A DNA stretch of 27,637 bases from UBA1161 sp049520395 (GCA_049520395.1 JBEKPV010000021.1:1-27637), one strand, 5' to 3'; positions 1-9,086 are shown, numbered from the stretch's first letter. Notes: generated by a model not told the origin, from the sequence alone. Translations and numbers: made by a program.

Positions 1-2208
1 TTTGACGTGATCCTGTCCCGCCGGCGTCAGCGATGCCTTCTGATTGATGGCCAGTCCCACCCCCCTCGATCCCGTGAACGCGATCACCGCCACTCGCGCG
101 TCCTCCACCAAAACCGGCCCAATCTCCTCGCCGACGCCAGACAGACAATTGACAACCCCCGCCGGCGTCCCCGCCTCGACAAACGCCGCCGCCAATTTTG
201 TCCCGATCACGCTCGACTGCTCCGCTGGTTTCATGATCGCGGTATTCCCCGCGACCACCGCCGCCGCCGTCATTCCGCACAAAATCGCCAGCGGGAAATT
301 CCACGGCGCGATTATCACCGCCACTCCGCGCGGCTCATAAGTCCACTCATTCTGCTCCCCCGGCAAACTCCGTCCCGCCCCCCGCGCAATCAGCCGCATT
401 TGCCAGGCATAGTAATGGCAAAAATCGATCGCCTCCGCCACGTCCGCGTCCGCCTCTCGCCAAGGTTTGCCGCATTCCAAAACCTCCACCGCCGCAAGCG
501 CAAACCGATCGCGCCTCAAAATATCCCCCACACGATCCAGCAGCACCGCCCGCTGCTCCTGCGGCGTATCCCGCCAACCGGCAAATGCCCTGTCCGCTGC
601 CGCGATCGTTTCGCGCGCCTGCTCCGCATCCGCGCGCACGCATCGTCCCACGACGCGGGACTTATGCGACGGATTGATCGAAGCCAGCCGTGCTGACCCC
701 GAAACCCACTTGCCCCCAATCAGCAGCGGATACTCGGATCCCGCCGCGGCTTCCGCCAAAGCCAGCGCCTCGGACATCTTGTTTCTGGAGGACTCCACCG
801 AAAAATCCGTCGGCGGCTGATTCTCAAATTCACCCCGCGCCACGACCTGGCGCGGTGGACGCTTTTGTAACATCGGATTCATAAGCAATTGCTCCTCGGG
901 CAGATGTTCGACGAACCCCGCCCGCAAGAAAGATTCATTGGACGCATTTTCCAGCAACCGGCGGATGAAATAAGCCATCCCCGGCAGCAAACTCCCCACC
1001 GGCATATAAACCCGCACCCGCCGCCCCATCCCCGCCAGCGCCCCTTTTTCCGCGTCCGCCATCCCGTACAACATTTGGATTTCCAAATCCCCCGGCCGCA
1101 GCCGGTGATACTCGGCCGTCGCCAGCGCCGCCGCAATGCTGCGAATATTGTGACTCGCGATCGCCGGCCGCAGGAATCGATGATGCTCAATCAAAAACCC
1201 CGCGCACGCTTCAAAGTTCGAATCCGTCTGGGCCTTATCCGTAAAGACGGGCACTTCCCATCCATTTTGCGCCGCGACGATCGTTTCATAATCCCAATAA
1301 GCTCCCTTCACCAATCGCACCCAAACCGCGGTCCCGCGCTGCTTTGCCCAGGCCGACAAATCTTCAAGGTCCGACAGCGCTGACCGCAAATACGCCTGAA
1401 TCGCGATCCCCACATCTCGCCAATCCAAAAATTCTGGCTCCATGAAAACCGATTTGAAAATATCCAGTGTCGTATCCTTAAACGCCCGCTGTTCCATATC
1501 AAGGTTGACAAAAGCCCCCGCGCGGCGCGCCAGCCGCAGAATCGGCCGCAGTCGCGCCAGCACCGCCGCGCGCGTCCCCACCGGATCGATCGGATCAAAT
1601 TGGCTATAGAGCGACGAAAGTTTGATCGAGACGTTCACCCGCGGTATCGGCCCATCCGAATCCCCATCCAGCAGCGTATCGCCGGGGAGCGAATTCACCC
1701 GCCCCGGCAATCCCTCCAGCAGCGAAACATATTGCCGCTGATACGCCTCCGCTTCGCTCTCAGAAACCACGGCTTCCCCAAGTAGATCAATAGTGAAAGC
1801 CAACCGCCGCTGCCGAAGCTGTTCGATTACTTTCGCCGCCCCATCCAGGTCCGAAGCGGCGACAAATTTCCCCGCCATGCGGCGAACCTGATATTTCGCC
1901 GCCTCCGCCACCGGCGACGCCATCCACCCTCCCACCGGCAGTCGCCCCATCGCCCATTGCAACGCCCCCGGCAGATGCCGCGCCTCCAGAAGGTACTCCC
2001 GCAAATGCCGCGCGATCTGCTCGTTCGTCCGCAGCGCCGGCAGCGCATCCACAAATCGGAATAATTGCGCCTTCAATGATTCATCGCGCATGACCAGCTT
2101 CATCATCAGCGGGTCAATCCCCCACGAAGTCTCATCGCGCGAAGCGCGCTCCTTCACCAATGCGAAGAGTTTCCGCCCCAGGGCGCGGATTTGATCGTCC
2201 AGCAGCAC
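1..2208 (-). CDS. putA: Bifunctional proline dehydrogenase / L-glutamate gamma-semialdehyde (P5C) dehydrogenase, 3' end cut by window edge
   Basis: Oxidises proline to P5C with FAD, then P5C/glutamate semialdehyde to glutamate with NAD. About 736 residues are visible; PutA-like enzymes of this kind are near 1000. The N-terminal half carries proline dehydrogenase signatures (DLLGEAVVSESEA, VSIKLSS, LVKGAYWDYE, ASHNIRS). From about residue 480 the aldehyde dehydrogenase part begins, with VIIAPWNFPLAI, GNTAIMKPAEQSS and FTGSRGVG. The catalytic Cys and Glu lie beyond position 1. The start is GTG at 2208: an in-frame TAA sits three codons upstream, so no earlier start is possible, but no good Shine-Dalgarno is visible. 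It lies 37 bp after the glycoside hydrolase gene on the same strand, so read-through transcription is possible although the functions look unrelated. The identity is secure; the exact start is less so. Confidence 0.93.
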   Translation of the reverse strand, partial: MLLDDQIRALGRKLFALVKERASRDETSWGIDPLMMKLVMRDESLKAQLFRFVDALPALRTNEQIARHLREYLLEARHLPGALQWAMGRLPVGGWMASPVAEAAKYQVRRMAGKFVAASDLDGAAKVIEQLRQRRLAFTIDLLGEAVVSESEAEAYQRQYVSLLEGLPGRVNSLPGDTLLDGDSDGPIPRVNVSIKLSSLYSQFDPIDPVGTRAAVLARLRPILRLARRAGAFVNLDMEQRAFKDTTLDIFKSVFMEPEFLDWRDVGIAIQAYLRSALSDLEDLSAWAKQRGTAVWVRLVKGAYWDYETIVAAQNGWEVPVFTDKAQTDSNFEACAGFLIEHHRFLRPAIASHNIRSIAAALATAEYHRLRPGDLEIQMLYGMADAEKGALAGMGRRVRVYMPVGSLLPGMAYFIRRLLENASNESFLRAGFVEHLPEEQLLMNPMLQKRPPRQVVARGEFENQPPTDFSVESSRNKMSEALALAEAAAGSEYPLLIGGKWVSGSARLASINPSHKSRVVGRCVRADAEQARETIAAADRAFAGWRDTPQEQRAVLLDRVGDILRRDRFALAAVEVLECGKPWREADADVAEAIDFCHYYAWQMRLIARGAGRSLPGEQNEWTYEPRGVAVIIAPWNFPLAILCGMTAAAVVAGNTAIMKPAEQSSVIGTKLAAAFVEAGTPAGVVNCLSGVGEEIGPVLVEDARVAVIAFTGSRGVGLAINQKASLTPAGQDHVK

Positions 2209-2245
2209 GACGAATTATTGACTCGACAATCGAAGAAGGGAAACG

Positions 2246-4384
2246 CTAGTTCGCCATGGCTTGCGCCGCACGGGCCACCACCCCCGGATTCGCCGGCGGA
2301 CTGAGATAGAGCGAACCCCACGTCCCGGGGCGAAGCTGCGTCTGCATGACCTTGGGCGCGGACCAGAAAAAGTCCGCCGCGGAATGAAAGTCCAGGACAT
2401 CCAGGTTGAACGCCATGCTCGGCTGATGGTCGGGGTCAAACCCATGCAGCGCTGCCGCCGGAATGAACAATTCCGCCACATACCGGTTCGGATAGACTTT
2501 GATTGCCTGTTTTATAAGCGGCTGAGGGATCAAATTGTCTTTCAAAGCGTCGCCGTCACGATGCCATTGCCCCACCACGCCCATCGACGGGTTGCTCGGA
2601 TCGCCCCCGGGAACCAGGAAAAATTGATGGCAAAATACGTCGTAATTGTTCTGATCCGACGTCACCGAACGAGTCGCGATATAGAACTCCGCGTGATCCC
2701 GCGTCCACCACCACCCATTGGCCGGCGCGACTTCCAAATGTTTATCAAAAACTTCAATTCCCAGATAAATTCCATCGTGATTCCAGCCCAAACAGATATT
2801 CGGCGTCGCTACTGGATACCGGTCCATGCCCACCGTCTGCTCCCGTTGGATCCCCGCCAGCTTTGCATCCGTCGGCCAATCCGCCAGATTCCCGTCAAAC
2901 GCAGGCGCCTGCGTCAAATAGGGAATCTGCATCGACGGCTTGGCCGCGTAACTATCCCGCCAAACATCCTGCTCCGAATCCGCGACACTCCGCTGGTGCA
3001 ATGGATCCAAAGTCGGCGCCGTCTGCCGAATCGCATCCGCCAGCAACTCATACGGCCGGTCATGGACGTCCACCACTCCAAAATTCACATCTTCCCCATC
3101 CCCGCTTCGCCCCGCCGGCGGCTCATCGCACCACTGAAACCAATCCGCCCCCACAATATAAGGCACCCGCGCCAGTCGCGACGTCATCAGCCGATACCCA
3201 TCCGCCCGCGCCTGCTGATCCGGTACATGCGCCGCAAACCCCACCGTGTCCATGTCATCGCTATTTCCGTCGGTGGCATGGAAGGAATACTCGCTGATCA
3301 AAATCGGCTGCCCGGATCGCTCATACATCATCCGAAACATCTCGGCATCCAGCTTCGCGTCCGAAACATAATAATTTAGCGATTGCGCATCCGTATAATT
3401 CCGCGAAGCCGTCACAACTTCGATCGGCGCGTACCCTTTGAATCGCACGCCCAGTATCAGGTGATTCGGATCGTATTTATGGATCAGCGACGTCGTGCAT
3501 CGAAAATAATCTTCCGCCAGATGCGAAACCCAAGCCGAACTCAGCATCGCATATGCCCCCGCCGGCTCGCGCGGCAAATCCGCCCAGCCATCCACTTCGC
3601 TCCAGCCGCTCAGCTTCGTTCCCCAGGCATGGTTGAACTGCTCCAACGTCGGCCAAACCGTCCGCATGACCTTTGTCACTTCCACCCGGTTCGGATCGAC
3701 CGCCGCTAAATGATCAAAATAAGCCGACGGCCCCGCGAACCCGTCGCCCCAGTCCAATTCGTTATCGATGAAATATCCCAGCAGATTCTTATTATCGCGC
3801 AGCGGCTCAACCTGCGTCTTCACCGCCCGCTCCGCCAGTGCCGCCCAATCCGAGGAATAAAACCGTCGTGACGCATCGTCGATCCAAGTCCAAAGATTCA
3901 GATCTTGGCTCATCGGCACCTCCTGCCGATGGAACGCCGGATTGCACCACGCCCCCAGACCCTTAAACCCCGTCTCGAAAACCCGCAGCAAGGTCGCCTG
4001 CGCCCATTGATCCAGCTGCGACCGGCTACCCTCCCCATCCGAATCCCCATGCCAATCCCGCGAGACAAAATGCGCCGCATCCCGATCGCGCGACAACTGC
4101 GTCGGCTGCACCGTGGTTACCGTATTCAAAAATTCCAATCGCCCATCCGGCGATAAAAACCACCACACCCCCGCCCGATCCTGCGCCAATCTCCAAAACC
4201 CCGCGTGCCCGCGAATCACTGCCAAATCCGCCTCCGGCCTCCCGGAATCCAACTGCCCCAAACTATTTTGATTTCCCCGCGATGCTGTCAGCGAACTATC
4301 CGTCGCATGGGTAAGAGTCAGAAGCGGCAGGCTAATCCACGCCACCACCAATACCGAAACCACGATGACAACACTCTTCCTCAT
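2246..4384 (-). CDS. Secreted agarase-like glycoside hydrolase (clan GH-A type) with C-terminal CBM9-like domain
   Basis: 712 residues. The N-terminus has a basic start (MRK) and a hydrophobic stretch of about 20 residues, indicating a signal peptide or membrane anchor. The segment around residues 62-90 (GVWWFLSPDGRLEFLN) resembles the entry strand of agarase-like enzymes. FIDNELDWG at about residues 206-213 offers the likely acid/base Glu209, and ILISEYSFHATD farther on offers the likely nucleophile Glu. Residues from about 510 (FDGNLADWP, LGIEVFDKHLE, WTRDHAEFYI) look like a CBM9/DOMON-type carbohydrate-binding beta-sandwich. Cleavage of an extracellular or periplasmic polysaccharide is inferred; agar itself as substrate is not established. 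A weak GGGAAAG precedes the ATG. It is the first gene before the proline-catabolic gene and has no obvious functional partner until the GH28 cluster 3 kb away. Confidence 0.78.
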   Translation of the reverse strand: MRKSVVIVVSVLVVAWISLPLLTLTHATDSSLTASRGNQNSLGQLDSGRPEADLAVIRGHAGFWRLAQDRAGVWWFLSPDGRLEFLNTVTTVQPTQLSRDRDAAHFVSRDWHGDSDGEGSRSQLDQWAQATLLRVFETGFKGLGAWCNPAFHRQEVPMSQDLNLWTWIDDASRRFYSSDWAALAERAVKTQVEPLRDNKNLLGYFIDNELDWGDGFAGPSAYFDHLAAVDPNRVEVTKVMRTVWPTLEQFNHAWGTKLSGWSEVDGWADLPREPAGAYAMLSSAWVSHLAEDYFRCTTSLIHKYDPNHLILGVRFKGYAPIEVVTASRNYTDAQSLNYYVSDAKLDAEMFRMMYERSGQPILISEYSFHATDGNSDDMDTVGFAAHVPDQQARADGYRLMTSRLARVPYIVGADWFQWCDEPPAGRSGDGEDVNFGVVDVHDRPYELLADAIRQTAPTLDPLHQRSVADSEQDVWRDSYAAKPSMQIPYLTQAPAFDGNLADWPTDAKLAGIQREQTVGMDRYPVATPNICLGWNHDGIYLGIEVFDKHLEVAPANGWWWTRDHAEFYIATRSVTSDQNNYDVFCHQFFLVPGGDPSNPSMGVVGQWHRDGDALKDNLIPQPLIKQAIKVYPNRYVAELFIPAAALHGFDPDHQPSMAFNLDVLDFHSAADFFWSAPKVMQTQLRPGTWGSLYLSPPANPGVVARAAQAMAN

Positions 4385-4610
4385 GGCACTTTCCCGGCTG
4401 TTAACACTGACACAAGCCCGTTGCCGGTGCTAACTTAGTCGCATCCAATGGATCACCGCCCGGCTCTCACACCGCCTCCTCTCACGCCGGCGATGCCCAA
4501 TAGAAGTACTACCAGGATGCGTTCCTGTTTTATCGGTCCGCACCCATTAGTTATTTAAGCCAAAATCCGGACAGGGTCAAATCGCCTAAGTTATTATTTC
4601 AGATAAGTTT

Positions 4611-4648
4611 GTGACGGTTTTCACGGTCTTTTCGCCGTAACTTTTTTT
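4611..4648 (+). terminator. Orphan terminator-like hairpin with T7 tract
   Basis: GTGACGG (4611-4617) can pair with CCGTAAC (4635-4641) with one mismatch across a 17-nt loop, followed immediately by seven T residues. No gene ends just upstream on the plus strand, so it would serve an unseen short transcript or have no function. The stem is short and the loop large, so confidence is low. Confidence 0.25.
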
Positions 4649-4751
4649 GACGTTTTTATAGGTCCAACCGCCGCCCCAGACGGCCTATGATAAGCCAGCT
4701 AAGCGTGCGGAAGGTCCGATAAGACTAAGTATGTCGCTTGTTTAAGCAAGC

Positions 4752-4779
4752 TTGACGACGGGTCGACGTTCATTACATT
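4752..4779 (+). promoter_or_regulatory. Candidate sigma70-type promoter for the EF-G gene
   Basis: TTGACG (4752-4757), a 16-bp spacer, then TACATT (4774-4779). This gives five of six and four of six matches to the consensus boxes. A small palindrome GCTTG-N6-CAAGC (4736-4751) abuts it. If used, it gives an EF-G leader of about 330 nt. Confidence 0.4.
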
Positions 4780-4869
4780 ACCGCACTCCTTCGGCATCTG
4801 CGGAAGCACGCGCCAAACATTCGTGTGCCTAAATCCGTACTGTCGATACTGTTCCGGCAAGGAGCGAAC

Positions 4870-4890
4870 ATGAAGCTGCTATCGCAGTGA
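4870..4890 (+). other. Possible six-codon leader ORF (MKLLSQ) in the EF-G leader
   Basis: An ATG at 4870 follows an ideal AAGGAG at 4859-4864 with five-base spacing, and the frame closes at TGA after six codons. Good Shine-Dalgarno sites are uncommon in this window, which makes it stand out. It could be a chance match; no attenuator hairpin tied to it was recognised. Confidence 0.22.
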
Positions 4891-5116
4891 GGGCCATTGC
4901 TGACCGAAGCCCAGCACGGTCGGCATCGGCGGATCGTGCGGCGGGGTGCGGCTCCAAACCTCACTCGGACGCAGCCGGTGGATCGGAATCCACCGTCGGT
5001 TCCCACGCAACGGCCGTCACCCTCACCCTAACGCCCGGCTTTCGCCAAGGGACTCCCGCGAAGCCGACGGTCTATCTGGGCGCGGTTCCAAAAACAAGCT
5101 TTTTCAAGGATTTGTT

Positions 5117-7249
5117 ATGTCGCGCGACCTGACCAAAATTCGCAACATCGGCATTGCCGCCCATATCGACGCCGGCAAAACCACCGTCTCCGAACGCATC
5201 CTCTATTACACGGGAAAAATCCACAAGATGGGCGAGGTTCACGAGGGAACCGCCGTTATGGATTTCGACGAAGAGGAACAAAAGCGCGGCATCACCATCA
5301 ACTCCGCCGCCACCACCTGTCCGTGGGACCGCAACGGCGAGCGCTATACCGTCAATCTCATCGATACCCCGGGTCACGTCGATTTCACCGCCGAAGTGGA
5401 ACGCTCCCTCCGCGTCCTCGACGGCGCCATCGCGGTCTTCGACGGCAAAGAGGGCGTCGAAGCCCAATCCGAAACCGTCTGGCGCCAAGCCACAAAGTAC
5501 AACGTCCCGCGCCTTTGCTTCATCAACAAAATGGACAAAGTCGGCGCTGATTTCGAATTCAGTTTTAATTCCATCCGCGAGCGCCTGGGCGCTCCGGCCG
5601 TCGCCGTCCAAATTCCCATCGGACAAAGCAGCACCTTCAAGGGCATGATCGATCTCCTGACCGGTGTCGCCCTTTATTACACCGTCGGAGACGACAAAGA
5701 CCGCGGCAAAACCATTGTCGAAAAGCCCATTCCTCCGGAGGAAAAAGAGCGTTACGACAAATGGCGCCACGACCTCATCGAAAAAGTCGCCGAGACCGAT
5801 GACCACCTGATGGAAAAATACCTGAACAATCAGGAGCCCACCCTCGAAGAACTCCGCAAGGCCCTGCGCGCCGCCACCATCGCTTTCAAATTGCACCCGG
5901 TCTTCTGCGGTTCCGCTTTGAAATACGTCGGCGTCCAGCGCGTTCTGGACGGCGTCATCGACTATCTTCCCTCACCTCTCGATATGCCCGCCATCAAGGG
6001 GCACGACATCAAGGATCCCGACAAAATCATCGAGCGCCATCCCAATCCCGACGAACCGTTCTGCGGTCTGGCGTTCAAAATCGTCAACGACCAGCACGGC
6101 GACCTCACTTACGTCCGCGTGTACAGCGGCAAATTGGAAAAAGGCAGCCGCGTTCTCAACAGCAATCGCAACAAACGCGAAAACATCAGCCGAATGTTCC
6201 AGATGCACGCCGCCGATCGAAATCCGATCGACGTCGCCGAATCCGGCGACATCGTCGCCTGCATCGGCGTCCGCGAAGCCCTAACCGGCGACACCCTCTG
6301 CGATCCCGAAAATCCCATCATCCTGGAACGCCCGACGTTCCCCGAGCCCGTCATCAGCATGTCGATCGAGCCCAAGACCGCCGCGGACAAGCAAAAGCTC
6401 GGCGAGGCTCTCACCACCCTCAAGCGCGAAGACCCCACCTTCCAGGCCAATTACGACGACGAAACCGGCCAGACCATCATCGCCGGCATGGGCGAGCTTC
6501 ACCTCGAAATCCTTCGCAATCGCCTCACCCGCGATCACAAAGTCGAAGTCATCGTCGGCCGACCCAAGGTCGCCTACAAGGAAACCATCACCGGCCGCGC
6601 CGATCACGTCCGCGGCAAGCACGTCAAGCAATCCGGCGGCCGCGGCCAATACGGCGACTGCTCCATCAACATCGAACCCTTCAACGGCGCGGGGATCGAC
6701 CCCGAACTCCTCAAAAAATGGGGCTGGAAAGACGGCGTCGCCTTCGAAAACAAAATCTTCGGCGGCTCTATCCCCAAGGAGTACATCCCCTCCGTCGAAT
6801 ATGGCGTCCGTATGGCCGCCAAAACCGGCGTCCTGGCGAGCTACCCCCTCATCAACTGCAAAGTGACCCTCGTCGACGGCAGCTACCACGCGGTCGATAG
6901 CTCCCAGATCGCCTTCGAACTCGCCGGCCAATTGGCCTTCCGCGAGGCCTGCACCAAGGCCGGCCTCACCCTCCTGGAGCCGATCATGAAGGTCGTCGTC
7001 ACCACTCCCGAAGAATTCGTCGGCAACGTCACCGGCGACCTCAACCGCCGCCGTGGCCTCATCGTCAACAGCGACCAGCGTGGCAACACCCGCGTTGTCG
7101 AAGCCGAAGTCCCCTTGAGCGAAATGTTCGGCTACACCACCGAACTGCGCTCCATGAGCACCGGCCGCGCCAGCTCCGTCATGGAACCCCTTCGTTACGC
7201 ACCCGTCCCCGCCAACGTCAAAGCCGCCATCCTGGAGGAAGTCGGCTAA
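5117..7249 (+). CDS. fusA: Translation elongation factor G
   Basis: 710 residues, normal for EF-G, a GTPase that drives tRNA-mRNA translocation and, with RRF, ribosome recycling. The GTP-binding motifs are present: AHIDAGKTT at residues 15-23, RGITINSAATT in switch I, DTPGHVDF in switch II and NKMD. Domain IV has GKHVKQSGGRGQYGD and the C-terminal domain is complete. The open frame extends back to 4946, but the ATG at 5117 fits the family N-terminus (MSRDLTKIRNIGI) and has AAGGA six bases upstream. The gene stands alone, not in a str operon with rpsL and rpsG. Planctomycetes often carry several EF-G paralogs (including spd-type), so this may be one of several; I cannot tell which from sequence alone. 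Confidence 0.95.
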   Translation: MSRDLTKIRNIGIAAHIDAGKTTVSERILYYTGKIHKMGEVHEGTAVMDFDEEEQKRGITINSAATTCPWDRNGERYTVNLIDTPGHVDFTAEVERSLRVLDGAIAVFDGKEGVEAQSETVWRQATKYNVPRLCFINKMDKVGADFEFSFNSIRERLGAPAVAVQIPIGQSSTFKGMIDLLTGVALYYTVGDDKDRGKTIVEKPIPPEEKERYDKWRHDLIEKVAETDDHLMEKYLNNQEPTLEELRKALRAATIAFKLHPVFCGSALKYVGVQRVLDGVIDYLPSPLDMPAIKGHDIKDPDKIIERHPNPDEPFCGLAFKIVNDQHGDLTYVRVYSGKLEKGSRVLNSNRNKRENISRMFQMHAADRNPIDVAESGDIVACIGVREALTGDTLCDPENPIILERPTFPEPVISMSIEPKTAADKQKLGEALTTLKREDPTFQANYDDETGQTIIAGMGELHLEILRNRLTRDHKVEVIVGRPKVAYKETITGRADHVRGKHVKQSGGRGQYGDCSINIEPFNGAGIDPELLKKWGWKDGVAFENKIFGGSIPKEYIPSVEYGVRMAAKTGVLASYPLINCKVTLVDGSYHAVDSSQIAFELAGQLAFREACTKAGLTLLEPIMKVVVTTPEEFVGNVTGDLNRRRGLIVNSDQRGNTRVVEAEVPLSEMFGYTTELRSMSTGRASSVMEPLRYAPVPANVKAAILEEVG

Positions 7250-7278
7250 ATAACCGTCCGCCAACCAAAATAATAGCA

Positions 7279-7310
7279 GCCCAGGGAGCAAACGCCCTGG
7301 GCCTTTTAAT
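7279..7310 (+). terminator. Rho-independent terminator after fusA
   Basis: A perfect 8-bp stem GCCCAGGG / CCCTGGGC (7279-7286 and 7295-7302) with an 8-nt loop is followed by CTTTTAATT. It lies between the convergent ends of fusA and the first GH28 gene. The minus-strand side is A/T-rich (ATTATTTT), so it may act in both directions. Confidence 0.8.
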
Positions 7311-7329
7311 TGATTATATCGCACCAAGT

Positions 7330-8940
7330 CTATTCAGATTCGGCCGACTCTTGTCTCCGCCGGCGCATCAGCATCAAAGCAGACCCGGCCACCGCCAGCG
7401 AGCCGGTCGTCGGTTCCGGCACCGTCGTCAGGTAAACCACATTCGACGTCTCCCACGTATTGAAGTTCGGCGTCCCCATCGAAGGCGGCCCGTCATACAG
7501 CGCGGTTGCCATCCCATTCCAATAGGTCAGGTTCCCCGGATTTCCCGCCGCCGTGTTGAGTCCCACGTTCGCGTTGACGGGATTGCTCAGCGTCCCGAAT
7601 TGCTGCCCCGTGCCGACATTAATGCTCCAGTTGCCGCCAAAAGAGATCGGCTCCGAAGCCGTCCCCGCGTACGCCAGGGACATTCCCTGGTAGGCCGAAA
7701 TGTTCACGTTGTTAAAGTTCACGTTCTGAATCACCGCCGACGGCAGACCATACAGCAGCCCCGCGATCGAGTCTTTGTAATTCGTCGCCGTCGTGCTCGT
7801 CCACGTGCTGGTGATATTGTTATAGCTGATGTTCTCCCACAGCGGCGTCACGCCATTGGTATACGGGCTATTGGTCACGCTGTTGAAGCTTGCCGCGCTG
7901 TTGGCGTTGGTCGGGTAGGAAAATCCCGTCCCGTTGTACCAGCTGGAGATGTAGACCGGATAAAAAACATTGGTCATCGTGATGTTGTTGAAGCTGACGT
8001 TTTGAACAACCCCGCCGTTGTCCGCCTGGGACTTCATGCGGAGTCCAAAAACCGTCCCGTTGAACGTCACGTTATTCACCGTGATGTTGCTCATTCCCAG
8101 CGACGTGCTGCTTCCGATGGACAACCCATGGCCAGTCCCGATTACATCATTGGTGATCGCAAGATTCGTCACCGGAGAGTTCCCCGTTTCCGCCTTCGGC
8201 GAAATATCGTCGTCACCCGTGCTGATGTTGCAGTTCGTGATCAGGAAATTGTTGCCGCTCGGGTCGATCCCGTCGGTATTGGGAGACGTTCCCGGCGCGT
8301 TGATCGTTACTTCATTGAACGTCACATTGTTTGTCGTCGAGCCGGTAAACGAGAAAAATTCATGCGGCGAGTTCGTCAGCGTGATGTTCGTCACCTCCAC
8401 CGCGTTCGGGTTCGAAAAATTAACCAGATTGGGCCCGCTCGTATTCGGCCACCACGTCTCTCCCTGCCCGTAGATCGATCCCACTCCATCGCCGCTGATT
8501 TCGTCGTTCCTCGCATTTTTCCAATAAATGAAATAGTTCTCCCCGTTCGGCACCGTGTAATTCGTCTTGGAGGCCAGCACGACGTTGCCCAGAATCTGCA
8601 GGTCGACCCCATTTTCTCCGGTGGGGATATACATCCCGTTGGTGAAATAGGTTCCCGACGGAACAGTGATCGTCCCGCCCCCGTCCGCCGCGCAAGTCGC
8701 GATCGCGTTCTCGATCGCCAATGCATTGGTGTTGTCGTTGGAAGGCGTTTCCGTGGCGTCGTTCACCAGCCCCGTGACAGTGAAATTGTCGCTGCCGGTA
8801 ATGGAAGGAAGCGCCGGATCAGCTAAGGCCCGGCCGCATGACAGGAGCGGCGTCAAAATCGCGACGCCAGGAACGAAAATAGCGCCCGAGATCGTGCCCC
8901 CGCACATGCGCCGCGATGGCCGCTTTGGCACAATCCGCAT
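7330..8940 (-). CDS. Secreted GH28 (polygalacturonase-like) protein with PEP-CTERM anchor, copy A
   Basis: About 536 residues from the ATG at 8940; a TTG two codons upstream is also possible. An arginine-rich N-terminus plus hydrophobic segment ending in RALADP forms a signal peptide. The right-handed beta-helix body carries GH28 motifs in order: SPNTDGID, STGDDDISPK, GTGHGLSIGS and RMKS, giving the catalytic Asp residues, the His and the Arg-Lys pair. The usual GDDxIAIK reads GDDDISPK here, a proline next to the active-site lysine segment. The C-terminus is VPEPTT, a hydrophobic helix and RRRR, a PEP-CTERM sorting signal for exosortase processing. Substrate is probably pectin-like galacturonan, but GH28 also covers rhamnogalacturonan and xylogalacturonan. 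It is the last of three paralogs and the most different at the N-terminus. Confidence 0.85.
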   Translation of the reverse strand: MRIVPKRPSRRMCGGTISGAIFVPGVAILTPLLSCGRALADPALPSITGSDNFTVTGLVNDATETPSNDNTNALAIENAIATCAADGGGTITVPSGTYFTNGMYIPTGENGVDLQILGNVVLASKTNYTVPNGENYFIYWKNARNDEISGDGVGSIYGQGETWWPNTSGPNLVNFSNPNAVEVTNITLTNSPHEFFSFTGSTTNNVTFNEVTINAPGTSPNTDGIDPSGNNFLITNCNISTGDDDISPKAETGNSPVTNLAITNDVIGTGHGLSIGSSTSLGMSNITVNNVTFNGTVFGLRMKSQADNGGVVQNVSFNNITMTNVFYPVYISSWYNGTGFSYPTNANSAASFNSVTNSPYTNGVTPLWENISYNNITSTWTSTTATNYKDSIAGLLYGLPSAVIQNVNFNNVNISAYQGMSLAYAGTASEPISFGGNWSINVGTGQQFGTLSNPVNANVGLNTAAGNPGNLTYWNGMATALYDGPPSMGTPNFNTWETSNVVYLTTVPEPTTGSLAVAGSALMLMRRRRQESAESE

Positions 8941-9021
8941 AAACAAAACCCGCCCGAAAGCCGCACGACCAGACCCAATGAACCCTCACGTCGTGCAACG
9001 ACGGCTTCCAGGCAAAAATGA

Positions 9022-9050
9022 AGCTTAGTTGTCCGCTCTAAAAGCGTCAA
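9022..9050 (-). promoter_or_regulatory. Candidate promoter of GH28 copy A
   Basis: Reading the minus strand: TTGACG (9050-9045), 17-bp spacer, TAAGCT (9027-9022). It starts about 37 bp after the stop of GH28 copy B, so copy A probably has its own transcript. The same TTGAC(A/G)-N17 layout occurs before copies B and C. Confidence 0.4.
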
Positions 9051-9086
9051 TTAAAAATGGGAGATTCCAGCCCGAAACCGCCTTGG

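Larger units (their letters stand above)
4385..5116. other. 732-bp intergenic region between the glycoside hydrolase and the EF-G gene
   Basis: The genes diverge from this gap. The part from about 4500 to 4780 is clearly more AT-rich than its surroundings and holds an orphan hairpin with a T-run (4611-4648) and a promoter candidate (4752-4779). The part from about 4880 to 5100 is GC-rich and would be transcribed leader. Reading frames here are short or only antisense to one another, and none resembles a protein I recognise. Confidence 0.6.

Noticed and set aside
2261..3379. 372-codon plus-strand frame opposite the agarase-like gene
   Set aside because: Arg/Pro/His-rich antisense shadow; the minus strand carries a signal peptide and enzyme motifs.
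4773..5006. 77-codon minus-strand ORF in the EF-G leader
   Set aside because: Cys/Arg-rich composition, no Shine-Dalgarno, overlaps the likely leader and resembles nothing.
6281..7327. 348-codon minus-strand frame opposite fusA
   Set aside because: Composition (runs of Gly, Asp, Val, Phe) is what the antisense of a GC-rich gene gives; fusA on the plus strand is unambiguous.
7351..8826. 491-codon plus-strand open frame opposite GH28 copy A, and similar long frames opposite copies B and C
   Set aside because: They mirror the minus-strand genes in a GC-rich sequence, are Arg/His/Val-rich without any family pattern, and the minus strand has clear GH28 motifs.
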